Below are positions 1-8,572 of a stretch of DNA of 64,000 nt, piece by piece. How positions within the stretch are numbered: position 1 is the stretch's first letter; every line of letters starts with the position of its first letter. The position numbers were made by a program, and so were the translations under genes. The notes beneath the pieces are model-generated. The model ran no database searches. It was not told the DNA's origin and saw only the letters and a program-made list of their open reading frames with translations. Source of the stretch: Actinomycetaceae bacterium (GTDB taxonomy: Bacteria; Actinomycetota; Actinomycetes; Actinomycetales; Actinomycetaceae); the NCBI GenBank assembly GCA_030537615.1, contig JAUNVP010000004.1, forward strand, positions 1 to 64,000, written 5' to 3'.

Positions 1-6
1 TGGTGC

Positions 7-62
7 CGTCAAAACGTATGGCCTTCCGTCAAAAAGTATGGGGCGGGCGTCAAAAGGTATGG
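7..62. repeat. Three 15-bp direct repeats, possible IS end
   Basis: Three copies of CGTCAAAANGTATGG lie at 7-21, 27-41 and 48-62. They differ only at the ninth base (C, A, G) and have a period of 20-21 bp. The window begins with TG just before the first copy. Terminal TG plus short internal repeats about 20 bp apart is the known layout of IS21-family ends, so this may be the end of such an element lying to the left. No transposase is visible inside the window, so the identity is inference. Confidence 0.45.
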
Positions 63-471
63 CTTGAAAAAGCTCCCCAAAATGATTGAGCTACTCCTTA
101 CGGGCTCCACCAGGTGATAGGCGTATAGATGAAACGAGAGCCGACTTATCACTCTAGTGAGCCGTTCTCATAAACCTCGGTTTGCTGCAGGTTGAGGTGA
201 CAGTTCTATGCTGCTTAGATAGCTGCGCTTTTATTGATTTTTTGGGCTTACCCTTGCACCAGACCCGTCAGTGGTGCCAAGACCTCACACATATGCCTAT
301 AACTCTCGTCTGCGCAGTTCACGGAAGAGGCTCGGGTACAGCTCGGTATCCTCCTATGCTCCTACAAAATAGCGTCAGCCAACCAGGGGTCGAGGGAGGC
401 AACCCCTTCGGTGCACACCGCCATCACAGGCCCAGCCTCGCCTCCTACGGACGGAGGAAACCTGCGATATC
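63..471. other. Non-coding stretch
   Basis: I see no convincing gene here. An open frame of about 99 codons starting near 182 has no family resemblance, no clear ribosome binding site and unusual composition, and I treat it as chance. The only structure noted is the 25-bp segment at 178-202, which recurs near 7804. Confidence 0.5.
178..202. repeat. 25-bp imperfect repeat, left copy
   Basis: This segment matches 7804-7828 in the same orientation at 22 of 25 positions by hand count. The two copies bracket the ABC/two-component cassette, the restriction and IS remnants and the AbiH gene, and the right copy lies just before a serine recombinase remnant. They could be old attachment-site or IS-end copies. 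The reading as island borders is inference. Confidence 0.35.
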
Positions 472-522
472 TCCTCCCTAGGGAGGATTCGTACCCGAAG
501 GATGGCGGCCTAACCTGCGGGT
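472..522 (+). promoter_or_regulatory. Palindrome and probable leaderless promoter of the ABC operon
   Basis: A perfect 16-bp palindrome TCCTCCCTAGGGAGGA occupies 472-487. Directly after it comes a weak -35-like TTCGTA (488-493), a 17-bp spacer and a -10-like TAACCT (511-516), which places the transcription start near the ATG at 523. No Shine-Dalgarno sequence is present, so the mRNA is probably leaderless. A palindrome adjoining a poor -35 box fits activation by the NarL-type regulator encoded at 2615-3259. The protein-site pairing is inferred. Confidence 0.5.
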
Positions 523-1215
523 ATGAACAAAGATCTCGAGTTTTCTAACGTGCGAGTCAGTTTTGGCCGCAACGAGGTGTTGCGGGGCTTAAGCGGCCGA
601 GCACAATCTGGGCGGATCTTCGGACTACTGGGACTCAACGGCGCTGGCAAATCTACATTTTTCCACGCTGTCATGAGACTGGTGCCCTATGACGGCAGCA
701 TTACGCTGGGCGGACAACCGGTAGATCGTGCACTGGTGGGAGCGAGTATCAATGGCCCAGCCCTCTACCCACAGCTGTCTGCGCGCGGCAACCTCAGCGT
801 GCACGCCCTACTCACAGGCACCGATCCGAGCCGCATCGACCAGGTGCTCGACCAGGTGGGTCTGGACGCCGGCCGTAAGCGCGCCGGGGCATTTTCCACC
901 GGCATGAAAATGCGCCTCGCCCTCGCAATCGCGCTACTCACCGACCCACCACTGTTGCTTCTCGACGAACCCCAAAACGGCCTCGACCCTGCCGGCATTC
1001 GGGATCTGCGGTTGCTTATCCGGCACGTCGCCGAGCAGGGCACAACCGTCATTATCTCTTCCCATCAGCTCGGGGAGGTTGAGCACATGGTCGACGATAT
1101 TGGGATCATCGCCGGCGGCACTATGCCCTATTGCGGCACACTTGAAGGCGTGGCACGCGCAGACGAAAGCCTGGAAGAAGCTTTCTTCCGCATCACCCGG
1201 GGGCAGCACTCATGA
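523..1215 (+). CDS. ABC transporter ATP-binding protein, bacteriocin/lantibiotic-resistance type
   Basis: This 230-residue ATPase powers the permease encoded immediately downstream. Visible motifs are Walker A GLNGAGKST near residue 37, a non-canonical signature FSTGMKMR where LSGGQ is usual, Walker B LLLLDEP with the following NGLDP D-loop region, and an H-loop SSHQ. The FSxGMKxRL signature is typical of the BcrA/CcmA-like group that exports or removes peptide antibiotics. The gene overlaps its permease partner by four bases (ATGA) and is followed by an opposing two-component system, the classic layout of antimicrobial-peptide sensing and resistance cassettes. The true substrate cannot be told from sequence. 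Confidence 0.85.
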   Translation: MNKDLEFSNVRVSFGRNEVLRGLSGRAQSGRIFGLLGLNGAGKSTFFHAVMRLVPYDGSITLGGQPVDRALVGASINGPALYPQLSARGNLSVHALLTGTDPSRIDQVLDQVGLDAGRKRAGAFSTGMKMRLALAIALLTDPPLLLLDEPQNGLDPAGIRDLRLLIRHVAEQGTTVIISSHQLGEVEHMVDDIGIIAGGTMPYCGTLEGVARADESLEEAFFRITRGQHS

Positions 1216-2618
1216 GCACGCACGCCGCATGGCGTTATCTGCGCGCCGAATATCTTCGCTCCTGGCGTACCTTCCGCATGCTCCTACCTGTGATCATACT
1301 GCTCTGCGGCTTCCAAGCCGCGAGTATTAGCGGCGGTGTGGCAGCTCAAGGCGGCACCGGTGGGCTCGCTCAGCTTCACCTGTATCCAGCAGGCATCGTG
1401 ATTGCACTGGGCATCATCACCGCCATCGTCACCGAGTATGGCGACTACCGCATCCGCAGCGGTGGGCTCATTTACCGCGCTCCTCGACGCTGGCTGCTGC
1501 ACAGCGCTCGTCTGATTGTTACTCTCAGCTATGCCTTCGCCGGTCACCTCATCATGATGCTTCCGGTGGTGGCCGTGGCAGGAGCCAGCGGTTGGAGTCT
1601 GCGCTATGCGCTGGTAGAAACCGCAGCTTTCGCCGGAGCCTATGGGGTAGGCCTGCTGCTGTGGGCGTGGATCGGACGCGGCTCCCTGCTGCTGGGCCCC
1701 ATAGTTGGTGTGGCCTGGAGCGTAGCAGCGGTCTATCAGTGTGAATCCGAGCAGTGGTATCTCAACCCCTTTTGTTGGGCATTGCGCGCCAGCCTGCCGA
1801 TCTGCGGGGTACACGCAAATTCAGTACCCGTACAGCCCGGCGATAATCCCATCCCGGTTGACTCCCTGACGCCCATCCTGCTGCACCTGTTTATCGGCCT
1901 GGTGTCCTGGGCGCTGGCGGTGGCTACTATGCCCATCCGGGTGACTCCCCGGGGGCGTCAGGTGGCGCGCCGGGAGGTGATGGTGCGCGGCCGGGGCACC
2001 TCCCAGGTGCGGGCACTGGCTATGCCGCTATCCTGGGGTGTCTTTTGCGCGCTCGCAGCGGTGGCGCTGGTGCTTATTCTCTTTATCCGGATGCGCTACA
2101 GCATCTCCACCGCCATTGGTTTCTGGACGCTTATCGTGGTGCCCGGCCTAAGCGTGGTGTGGGCGGTGATGGTGTGGCAGGCACATCGCGAGGCGTGGCG
2201 CGGCCTAGTGTTGCGCCCCGGCCGTGGACGGCTGTTTGGCACACTGCTGAGTCTAGGAGTGGTGCCAGTGGTCGTAATCGTGGTGCTCGGCGGGGTCCTC
2301 AGTGGCTCCAGTTTCTACCCGCTGGTGGTGGCGCCGTGGGTGGCTGCCCTGGTGGTGGTATGCGTCATGGTCGGCGCCGTAGGCTCGCTCGGGTTAACGA
2401 TGGCGGGAGCCATCCTGCTTGAAGTGTGGAGTCTCATGGCGGGAGCCAGCGTACTCGCCGACGCCGGGCACTGGTGGCTGACTGCACCCCTAGCGTGGGG
2501 CTGGACCGTCAACGACTATCCCGAGCGCTGGTTTGTTGCGGTGTGTCTGTGTGCGGTAGCTGCCATTGGGGTGGGTGCTTTCGCGCGGCTTCGAATGGCA
2601 CGTTATACCGGCGACTAA
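1212..2618 (+). CDS. ABC transporter permease, multi-span membrane protein
   Basis: This 468-residue protein has about ten to twelve hydrophobic segments and a cytoplasmic N-terminus rich in Arg and aromatic residues. It is translationally coupled to the ATPase gene (ATGA overlap) and is therefore its membrane partner, probably for peptide antibiotic efflux or immunity. It is longer than the usual ABC-2 permease of about 250 residues and may be a fused double-length permease, since two similar blocks of membrane segments are separated near residues 240-270 by a basic loop. Its last codons overlap the stop of the opposing regulator gene (CTAA), leaving no room for a terminator. Confidence 0.8.
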   Translation: MSTHAAWRYLRAEYLRSWRTFRMLLPVIILLCGFQAASISGGVAAQGGTGGLAQLHLYPAGIVIALGIITAIVTEYGDYRIRSGGLIYRAPRRWLLHSARLIVTLSYAFAGHLIMMLPVVAVAGASGWSLRYALVETAAFAGAYGVGLLLWAWIGRGSLLLGPIVGVAWSVAAVYQCESEQWYLNPFCWALRASLPICGVHANSVPVQPGDNPIPVDSLTPILLHLFIGLVSWALAVATMPIRVTPRGRQVARREVMVRGRGTSQVRALAMPLSWGVFCALAAVALVLILFIRMRYSISTAIGFWTLIVVPGLSVVWAVMVWQAHREAWRGLVLRPGRGRLFGTLLSLGVVPVVVIVVLGGVLSGSSFYPLVVAPWVAALVVVCVMVGAVGSLGLTMAGAILLEVWSLMAGASVLADAGHWWLTAPLAWGWTVNDYPERWFVAVCLCAVAAIGVGAFARLRMARYTGD

Positions 2619-3259
2619 AGCTGTCCGCCGACCAGGCCTTGACCAGCAGCCCAGATCACGAGGTTCACGCGATCTGGGCTGCCGGTTTTGCGCAGCAAGC
2701 TTTGTACATGGGTTTTCACTGTGGTTTCTGCAATGGTCAGCTGCTCCGCGATCGCGCGGTTGCTCAATCCCTCACATACCAGTTGCAGCACCTCGGTTTC
2801 ACGAACGGTAAAGCCCTCTAAGGGGCGAGGTGTGGCGCGGCGGTGAACATGTTTGAGCACGGTGGTAGTGATAGCGGGATCCAAATAGCCTTCGCCGCGG
2901 TAGATGCGCCGAATAGCGTCGAGAAGCACCGCGGGGCTGGAATCTTTGAGAAGAAATCCGCTAGCGCCAGCGTCGAGTGCGCCCAGAACGAGAGTCTCTT
3001 CCCGGAAAGTAGTGAGCATCAAGCAGCGACAGGCAGTGGTTCGGCGAATCTCGCTGGCTGCGCTGATGCCATCGCGGCGCGGCATGCGAATATCCAGCAA
3101 CGCCACATCCGTACCCTGGGCTGCACGAACAGCTTGTTCACCATCCGCCACGGCTGCCACAACGTGCATGTCTGGCTGCGCGTCCACCAAAGCACTGAAT
3201 GCTGAGCGGATCATGGCTTGATCCTCGGCGATGAGCACGCGGATAGGGCGGGGCGTCAC
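2615..3259 (-). CDS. NarL/LuxR-family response regulator
   Basis: A 214-residue two-component regulator. The receiver domain fills residues 6-120, with acidic residues near 12-13, the phosphorylated Asp at 56 (LLDIRMP) and the conserved Lys in LLKDSS. A LuxR-type helix-turn-helix follows at about 150-207 (TVRETEVLQLV, then NRAIAEQL). It overlaps the histidine kinase gene by four bases and converges on the ABC operon. The palindrome at 472-487 is a candidate target. Such pairs normally switch on the adjacent ABC transporter when a cell-envelope-active peptide is present. Confidence 0.9.
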   Translation of the reverse strand: MTPRPIRVLIAEDQAMIRSAFSALVDAQPDMHVVAAVADGEQAVRAAQGTDVALLDIRMPRRDGISAASEIRRTTACRCLMLTTFREETLVLGALDAGASGFLLKDSSPAVLLDAIRRIYRGEGYLDPAITTTVLKHVHRRATPRPLEGFTVRETEVLQLVCEGLSNRAIAEQLTIAETTVKTHVQSLLRKTGSPDRVNLVIWAAGQGLVGGQL

Positions 3260-4455
3260 GGCAGACTCCCTTCGTCTGGGACATGCACAGAGATGTCGAG
3301 CTGAAATAATTGATCGTGGAGTTGGTAATTCAGCGCGGCGGCGGGGTCGAGTTCGAGTAGGCGGCGCTTCAACCCTACTAAACCACTACCCAGGCTCGAT
3401 GTTGCGGCCTGCACAGTGGGTGCAACGGGATTCTCGGCGTGGAGGGTGAATCCTTGCGTATCGACGCCCACCTGCAACTTTCCCGGCCCAGTGCCATGTT
3501 TCAAAGCGTTGGTGCACGCTTCTTGAACACAGCGCACCAGCGCGATGCGGTAGCGCAGTGGCCAGGTTTCAGTGGGTGTGAAACTCGTAGGAAGTTCAGC
3601 TGTGATGCCGCTGCGGTGGAGGATGCCAGGGATAGCAGAGGGATCGGCTACCGCTTCAGGGAGCAAGTCCTGGGAGGGAGCAGCGTCGAGGGCTTCTACG
3701 AGGGCGCGAACATCTGCAAGGGAATGTTCGGCCAGATCAGCAATGGTGGTGAAGGTGTCGCGCGTGCTCGGGGGAATATCGCCGTCCAGGTATAGAGCGG
3801 TGCGAGCAGTGACAGTAATGGCGGTGAGACCGTGACCGATGACGTCGTGAAGCTCCCGGGAGATGGCGCTTCGCTGAGCGAGAGCGGTGGTGATCAGCTC
3901 GTTATAGTGCGCCGTGGATAGAGTACGTTGACGTTGTGCCAGCGCGTAGCAGGCCACGGTGAGAATGACGGCAGGCAAGCCGAAAAACGCGAGGCGGGAA
4001 GGGGCAAAGCCTCCCAAGATCGGGGAGGAAATAACCACCGGATTCACCATGGCTCCCGCCACGGCAAGAAGCAAAATGACGATGCCCCAGGAGGTTGACT
4101 GAGCCCAGCGAGTCACTGCCCACACTGTGGCCGGCGCGGCCAGAAGAACGAAGGTAACGCCCAAGTTCACTGGAGTGAGCAGAGTGTGTACGAGATAGCC
4201 GAGGAAGAAAGCCACAGTGATCACGGCGGACAACTCAATGTGCAGTTTCCGGAAGAGAGCTGCTGCCGCGATGCCAAGATCCAGCAGGAAGGAGATGACA
4301 TACCAGCGCTGGACGCCATAGGAGTGCATAAGGCTCAGTGTGGGAAGAGCGTTGATCACGAAAAACAGCGCCCACGCAGCGTCAGCGGCAGGGATGGAGC
4401 CGATCCAGAATCGGGTACGGGAGCGCCAATCAAGTGGCGTGAGTGGTGAGGTCAT
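3256..4455 (-). CDS. Sensor histidine kinase (HisKA_3 type)
   Basis: This 399-residue membrane kinase has five or six hydrophobic segments in residues 25-175 with very short loops, so it probably senses within the membrane rather than with an extracellular domain. The HisKA_3 box ELHDVIGHGL carries the phospho-accepting His at 203. The ATPase domain shows an N-box EACTNALKHG and a G-box GSGLVGLKRRL. The upstream sequence contains TATACT eight bases before the ATG, suggesting a leaderless or near-leaderless transcript. It pairs with the regulator that it overlaps by four bases. Confidence 0.9.
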   Translation of the reverse strand: MTSPLTPLDWRSRTRFWIGSIPAADAAWALFFVINALPTLSLMHSYGVQRWYVISFLLDLGIAAAALFRKLHIELSAVITVAFFLGYLVHTLLTPVNLGVTFVLLAAPATVWAVTRWAQSTSWGIVILLLAVAGAMVNPVVISSPILGGFAPSRLAFFGLPAVILTVACYALAQRQRTLSTAHYNELITTALAQRSAISRELHDVIGHGLTAITVTARTALYLDGDIPPSTRDTFTTIADLAEHSLADVRALVEALDAAPSQDLLPEAVADPSAIPGILHRSGITAELPTSFTPTETWPLRYRIALVRCVQEACTNALKHGTGPGKLQVGVDTQGFTLHAENPVAPTVQAATSSLGSGLVGLKRRLLELDPAAALNYQLHDQLFQLDISVHVPDEGSLP

Positions 4456-4598
4456 TGAGCACCAGTATAATAGAGTGGTGAGAGCGTCTGTGCCGACTCC
4501 GTTGCAGCTACATCAGTCGCCGTAGCCACGCAGCCAGGTGTCCGTTTCTTTGCTCGCTTCTTGGTAGTAAAAGCTGTTGGACTTACCGCACCTATGTC

Positions 4599-5039
4599 CT
4601 ATTTATAGTCATCGGCGAGGTCCGAGGTGTACAGCGACTTCGCGTCGGTGGCCCGTGCGATCGCTTCACGTACGGCGGAGCGCCCGATGTCGAGGACACG
4701 GAGTTTCCCGTCGGCTTCGGCAACGGATTCGATGCGCCTAAACTCCCCGCCGTAGTTGTCAGCGAACTGAGCTAGCCCTTTGAGTTTTGGTAGCGCATCA
4801 GATAGGTGGGTTCCGTGGGGGTCGACGATATCAACAACCACCCCGTTCGCGGTTTCTGTGAAGAACAGGAAATCTGGTCGTAGTGCCTTCCAGGCGTGGT
4901 TGTCTTCGTAGGCTATCGCCAGTGACTCTTTTACTGCCCGGTCAGGGTTGCGGTACCAACCAATAAAACCAGGGCGTTTCTCCTCGGCAGCTAGCACCCG
5001 TTGCGTAACTGGGTGAAAGATTCTCGCGCACAGCACCAA
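4599..5039 (-). pseudogene. C-terminal fragment of a type III restriction/DEAD-helicase-like endonuclease
   Basis: The 146 residues resemble the extreme C-terminus of large res-subunit-type helicase/nuclease proteins. They contain RPDFLFF, then VVVDIVDPHGTHLSDALPKL, which looks like the PD-(D/E)xK nuclease tail of type III restriction-family enzymes. A complete member has many hundreds of residues, so the helicase part is missing and no start signal precedes this piece. The flanking sequence contains a decayed IS3 element. I read it as the remains of a restriction system inactivated by deletion. The family assignment is by recognition, not search. Confidence 0.55.
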
Positions 5040-5189
5040 CCCGCCACTGAGATAAGCGGGGAAGGTCTAGTCCGTGAGGTCATGCAATTACACGACAAGA
5101 AATGATCACGTTTATCGATAAGTATCGCGATCAAGTGTATTCGCCGTGCTATATATGACCACACCTAAGGCTGGTTCATCACCGCGCGT

Positions 5190-5884
5190 GGGGATAGTGC
5201 TACTAAGTCCAGGCCCGCTTCAGCTAGAATCCTGCGCGCTAAGCTTCGGATGGAAGAATTCAAAAGGATCCATGGCGTGAACTATTCGATGTACGACGTG
5301 CGCAAGACGCGTAACGCAACGCGCCCCGCTTGCTGGCACATCGAGCTTGACCAGGTAGTCCTGTTAATGCACCAAGCAGGGTTGAAAGGTGCGCTACACG
5401 GGCACAGCTCCATCACCATCGGTCCAGATAAAGGCTTGGGTAATCGCCCAGCCCTGGTTAATCGATGCTTCCATGCCGATGTCCTAATCAACTATAAGAT
5501 GTAGATATTACCTAGATTCGCATACGAAGCGGGTTCGTCTACACCGCCTTTGTCGACGATGCCTTCTTCCGCATGATCCTAGGGCGGGCGACTAGCGCGG
5601 CATTGAAAACTGATGGCTTACCCTTGCAGGTATTGGACCATACGATTAACCAGGCTAAAGAAAACCTATCCTGCCTAGATCACTATGGTGATCACGGGAA
5701 CCAATACATATCGATCGCCGACGGAGCGACGCTCGGGGTTCACGGTACGCGATGCTCAACTTGCGGCATGGGAGATTCCTCCGATAACTCCCTCCCTGGG
5801 ACCGTAAATGGGCTATACAAGAGCGGGTTTATCTACTCTCGCAGGTACGAGGACCTCACCGAGGTGGAGTTCACTACTCATTGA
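5190..5884 (+). pseudogene. Decayed IS3-family transposase (OrfB)
   Basis: The first part reads SRPASARILRAKL and IHGVNYSMYDVRK, matching the pre-catalytic helix-turn-helix region of IS3-group OrfB proteins. A stop and frameshift lie at about 5500-5570; the integrase core then continues in another frame (GFVYTAFVDDAFFRMILG, GDHGNQYIS, NGLYKSGFIYSRR). The DDE positions can be followed: the first Asp survives in VDIT in a broken frame, the second in GDHGNQY, and the glutamate expected just before NGLYK is replaced by Gly. The element is therefore inactive. OrfA and clear terminal repeats were not found. Confidence 0.8.
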
Positions 5885-6028
5885 ATGAGTCTATTGTTAG
5901 AACCAGCACCGTCCCTAACTGACCCTGGACTACCACGCAGGAGTACAAACACTAGAGCACTGCAACCAGCGACACGATAGGCAACTCGTAACCACACAAA
6001 AGAAGCGGAACAACACAAGTTTACTCCA

Positions 6029-6070
6029 ACAATATTCTATGATGAAGAAACAATATTCTATGATGAAGAG
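6029..6070. repeat. Tandem 21-bp direct repeat upstream of the AbiH-like gene
   Basis: Two adjacent copies of ACAATATTCTATGATGAAGA begin at 6029 and 6050, about 70-105 bp before the start codon at 6136. Their position and AT-rich sequence suggest a regulator binding site or a promoter element for the defence gene. A short copying error is the alternative explanation. Confidence 0.6.
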
Positions 6071-6135
6071 CCTCGCAGTTCAAGATTCACTCCTGATATC
6101 CTTAAACAGATATAGTCAGCAGAAACCGAGGTAGC

Positions 6136-7311
6136 ATGGGGCATCCAAACCTGATAGAGCGCGGGTATGAAACGCCGCTAAAACAACGAAATATTACCTG
6201 CTTTGTCGGTAACGGCTTCGATTTACAGGCACTAGGCGATTTCTCTCAACAAATAGATACCCGGTACACGAGCTTTTTTCATTTCCTCAAGATGCGTTCT
6301 TTCAATTCTGAGAATCTTATTTTTCAGGAGATGGTGCGGCTTCAAAAACATGGCAAAACAGATTGGGTAGACGTTGAAGCAGTAGTTGCTGGGCTCACGG
6401 GTAAGCATGAAGTGCCGAAATTGCTTGATAATCTACGTACGATTCAACAGGAGTTTGCTGCATATCTTGATATCGTTGTAAGTAGCAGTTTTCTCAACGA
6501 CTTAGGGGCCTCATCTTCGGCGGAAAACTGGGCCATAAACTCCCTGCAATCATTTCTAGGGGACCTGAATGAGGATGAGTACAAAAGTCTTCAATTCCCC
6601 AAATCATGCCGCCACTACGATGTATTTAGTTTCATATTCCTAAACTTTAACTACACTCCGATTTTCGATAATTATATATACCTAGATTCGAAACAATTTG
6701 ATCCGCGTCAGTGTCGGTGGGCAGACCGAAACTTCCAGTTTGAACCTAACCCTAAAAACATGAGCGGGTTAGCGGAATGGGATGCAAACACCTCTTTTTC
6801 ATCCTATGTGTTGACAGAGGTATTCCACCCCCATGGAACGCAAGGTACTGCACGACCCCTCCTATTTGGGACAGATTTACCCAAGACAAACGATTTTAAA
6901 AAGGACTCTATTTCCCGACTTTCTAAGCATTTCTGGGCGCAGAACAATGTACGGCATAAACACTTATTTGACAACACTGAATTGTACATAATCTTTGGAT
7001 GCTCTTTAGGGGAATCTGACCGTTGGTGGTGGGCCAATCTCCTGGATTCTCTAAAAGAGGTTAAACCGTACGATTTATCTTCCAAGAACAACAGCACAAC
7101 ACATAGCTATATTAACTTTCAGCCCGAGGTGATCCTCTATTGGTATAACAGCGACGGAAAAGCTACGCGCGAATCGGTAATTAATTCATTGTTCGCTGCG
7201 GCTGATCGGAATGAACTACGAGATGAACTCTCCCAATATGTGCATGTAGTGTTGTTTGATGACTCTACAGATCGAGTATGGCTAAACACACAACGAACTG
7301 AATCAGCTTGA
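6136..7311 (+). CDS. AbiH-like abortive-infection (phage defence) protein
   Basis: The 391 residues show the hallmarks I associate with AbiH proteins: a nucleotide-binding-like start with VGNGFDL at 24-30, a central FLNFNYT at 168-174, HPHG at 231-234, and FGCSLGESDRWWW at 287-299. AbiH was first described in lactococci as a single-gene abortive-infection determinant; its biochemical activity is not settled. GAGG lies four bases upstream of the ATG. The gene is clearly richer in A+T than its neighbours and sits among restriction, transposase and recombinase remnants, so it was probably acquired horizontally. It overlaps a small ORF downstream. Confidence 0.75.
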   Translation: MGHPNLIERGYETPLKQRNITCFVGNGFDLQALGDFSQQIDTRYTSFFHFLKMRSFNSENLIFQEMVRLQKHGKTDWVDVEAVVAGLTGKHEVPKLLDNLRTIQQEFAAYLDIVVSSSFLNDLGASSSAENWAINSLQSFLGDLNEDEYKSLQFPKSCRHYDVFSFIFLNFNYTPIFDNYIYLDSKQFDPRQCRWADRNFQFEPNPKNMSGLAEWDANTSFSSYVLTEVFHPHGTQGTARPLLFGTDLPKTNDFKKDSISRLSKHFWAQNNVRHKHLFDNTELYIIFGCSLGESDRWWWANLLDSLKEVKPYDLSSKNNSTTHSYINFQPEVILYWYNSDGKATRESVINSLFAAADRNELRDELSQYVHVVLFDDSTDRVWLNTQRTESA

Positions 7312-7559
7312 TTGAAACCCTCGGCTTTCGATTCCCAATCAATCAGGCAAGCACCGGCTACTTCCGCGATTTTCTAATTAACGCGGAGAGAAGGCTTTTA
7401 GTCAAACTCGAAAGCAAATATGATCAGCCTCCATTAGACAGGAGTCGTATCAGAATCAGAGAAATCGCAAGAAATTCGTCAAGGAATGTGTCTTACTTGG
7501 TTGGCTATTTCCCTGATCGTAGGCGGGATGGCTCGAGAGTCTTTATAGATATCCTTTGA
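7308..7559 (+). CDS. Small hypothetical protein coupled to the AbiH-like gene
   Basis: An 83-codon frame begins at a TTG that overlaps the AbiH stop codon (TTGA), the usual geometry of translational coupling. The product is basic (many Arg and Lys residues), has no membrane segment and no motif that I recognise. Its base composition resembles AbiH rather than the surrounding chromosome, supporting a shared origin. It could be a partner or antidote of the AbiH protein, or a C-terminal piece separated by a frameshift. The function is unknown. Confidence 0.5.
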   Translation: MIETLGFRFPINQASTGYFRDFLINAERRLLVKLESKYDQPPLDRSRIRIREIARNSSRNVSYLVGYFPDRRRDGSRVFIDIL

Positions 7560-7803
7560 TGTCACTGCACTTATACGGACGGAAGCTATCTGCCTGCCAG
7601 CAGATGTAGCAGTCATGGCAGACCATAGGGAGCAATAAAAGGCTAGCAACAAGCCAAGGCCTCTAGTAACCGGTGCCGTCGTTGAATGTAACTGTTTTTT
7701 TTCCCTTTGGGCGTACTCCCAGGTGTTCGACGAACGTCTGGCTTTTGGTTAGATATGTATTGCATAGCGCCTTGGTTGAGGAATTTGTGGGGTGTGCGTA
7801 GTT

Positions 7804-7828
7804 CGGTCTGCTGCAGGTATAGGTGACA
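7804..7828. repeat. 25-bp imperfect repeat, right copy
   Basis: This is the partner of the segment at 178-202 (22 of 25 bases equal, same orientation). It lies about 90 bp before the recognisable part of the serine recombinase remnant. Confidence 0.35.
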
Positions 7829-7919
7829 ACTGGTTTAGTTAGTATTGGTGGTACCGACCAGGGAAGGATGTTGTATAGCCTGCACTGCATCCCAACGAAT
7901 TCCGCGAGGACGTGACGTA

Positions 7920-8223
7920 GCACTAGCCAGGATCATCCAGTTCATCACCACCGACGCCACCCACATACGAGGCCAAGACGCCTACCAGAAAGTATTCGAC
8001 AAGGTCCAAGCTGAGTACGAACGCCACGCACAGCGCTACAGCGATCTCGAGTCGCAGATCCGCCAGACCCGCGAAAAGCGTCGCCGCATCTAACAAGCCC
8101 ACGCCTACCGTACCAATCACCCTACCCTCGAATAAAGCGACGACGCATGGAAGGTCCTCGCCAATCAACCCACCATCCACAAAGACGGCAATAACCTCAC
8201 CGTTACAGAAGGCTCAACCCAAT
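7920..8223 (+). pseudogene. C-terminal remnant of a large serine recombinase
   Basis: One continuous frame reads a charged coiled-coil segment (YERHAQRYSDLESQIRQTREK), then QAHAYRTNHPTLE, a Trp-containing DDAWKVL, and TIHKDGNNLTVTEG, and ends at TAA 8221-8223. This is the order seen at the C-terminus of large serine recombinases/integrases (coiled coil, conserved Trp, then a short IH-DG strand pair). Two in-frame TAA stops, near 8092 and 8134, break it, and the catalytic N-terminus is absent. It is a relic of an integrated element. Confidence 0.6.
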
Positions 8224-8572
8224 AAGAAACCAACCGCACACTCATCGCACCTGACATCGCCTCACACCCAAGATCCCCGCCGTACGTAGCTACCTCCAGG
8301 TTGAAGCACGGTAACAGAGATCGAACCACTCACACCGCATTTGCACCACCACGCCCTTGTATCCAAATGGGGCACTAAACATCCACTTGACCACACATTT
8401 GAGGGCTCTTCGGATTCTGGCGAGGTGTGGTCCTTAAAAAGCGATGCGAGTGCTTCATTCTGAGCGAGTGAAACGTAAGCCGAATCGGCCTTTATCAGTG
8501 GTGAGCTTGGTGTCATCAACCGCCGCAATTCCCACCCGTACTGAAATCAGGTGGCATCGCTTAGAAAGTGGC
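8224..8572. other. Intergenic stretch without a recognisable gene
   Basis: Open frames here are short, on both strands, and resemble nothing I know. The sequence separates the recombinase relic from the ABC operon and is likely decayed mobile-element DNA. Confidence 0.4.

Noticed and set aside
182-481. 99-codon frame after the left-edge repeats
   Set aside because: No ribosome binding site, no family likeness, and it overlaps the promoter palindrome of the ABC operon.
7663-7923. 86-codon frame on the complement strand between the AbiH unit and the recombinase relic
   Set aside because: Composition and lack of family match suggest decayed DNA; it overlaps the 25-bp repeat.
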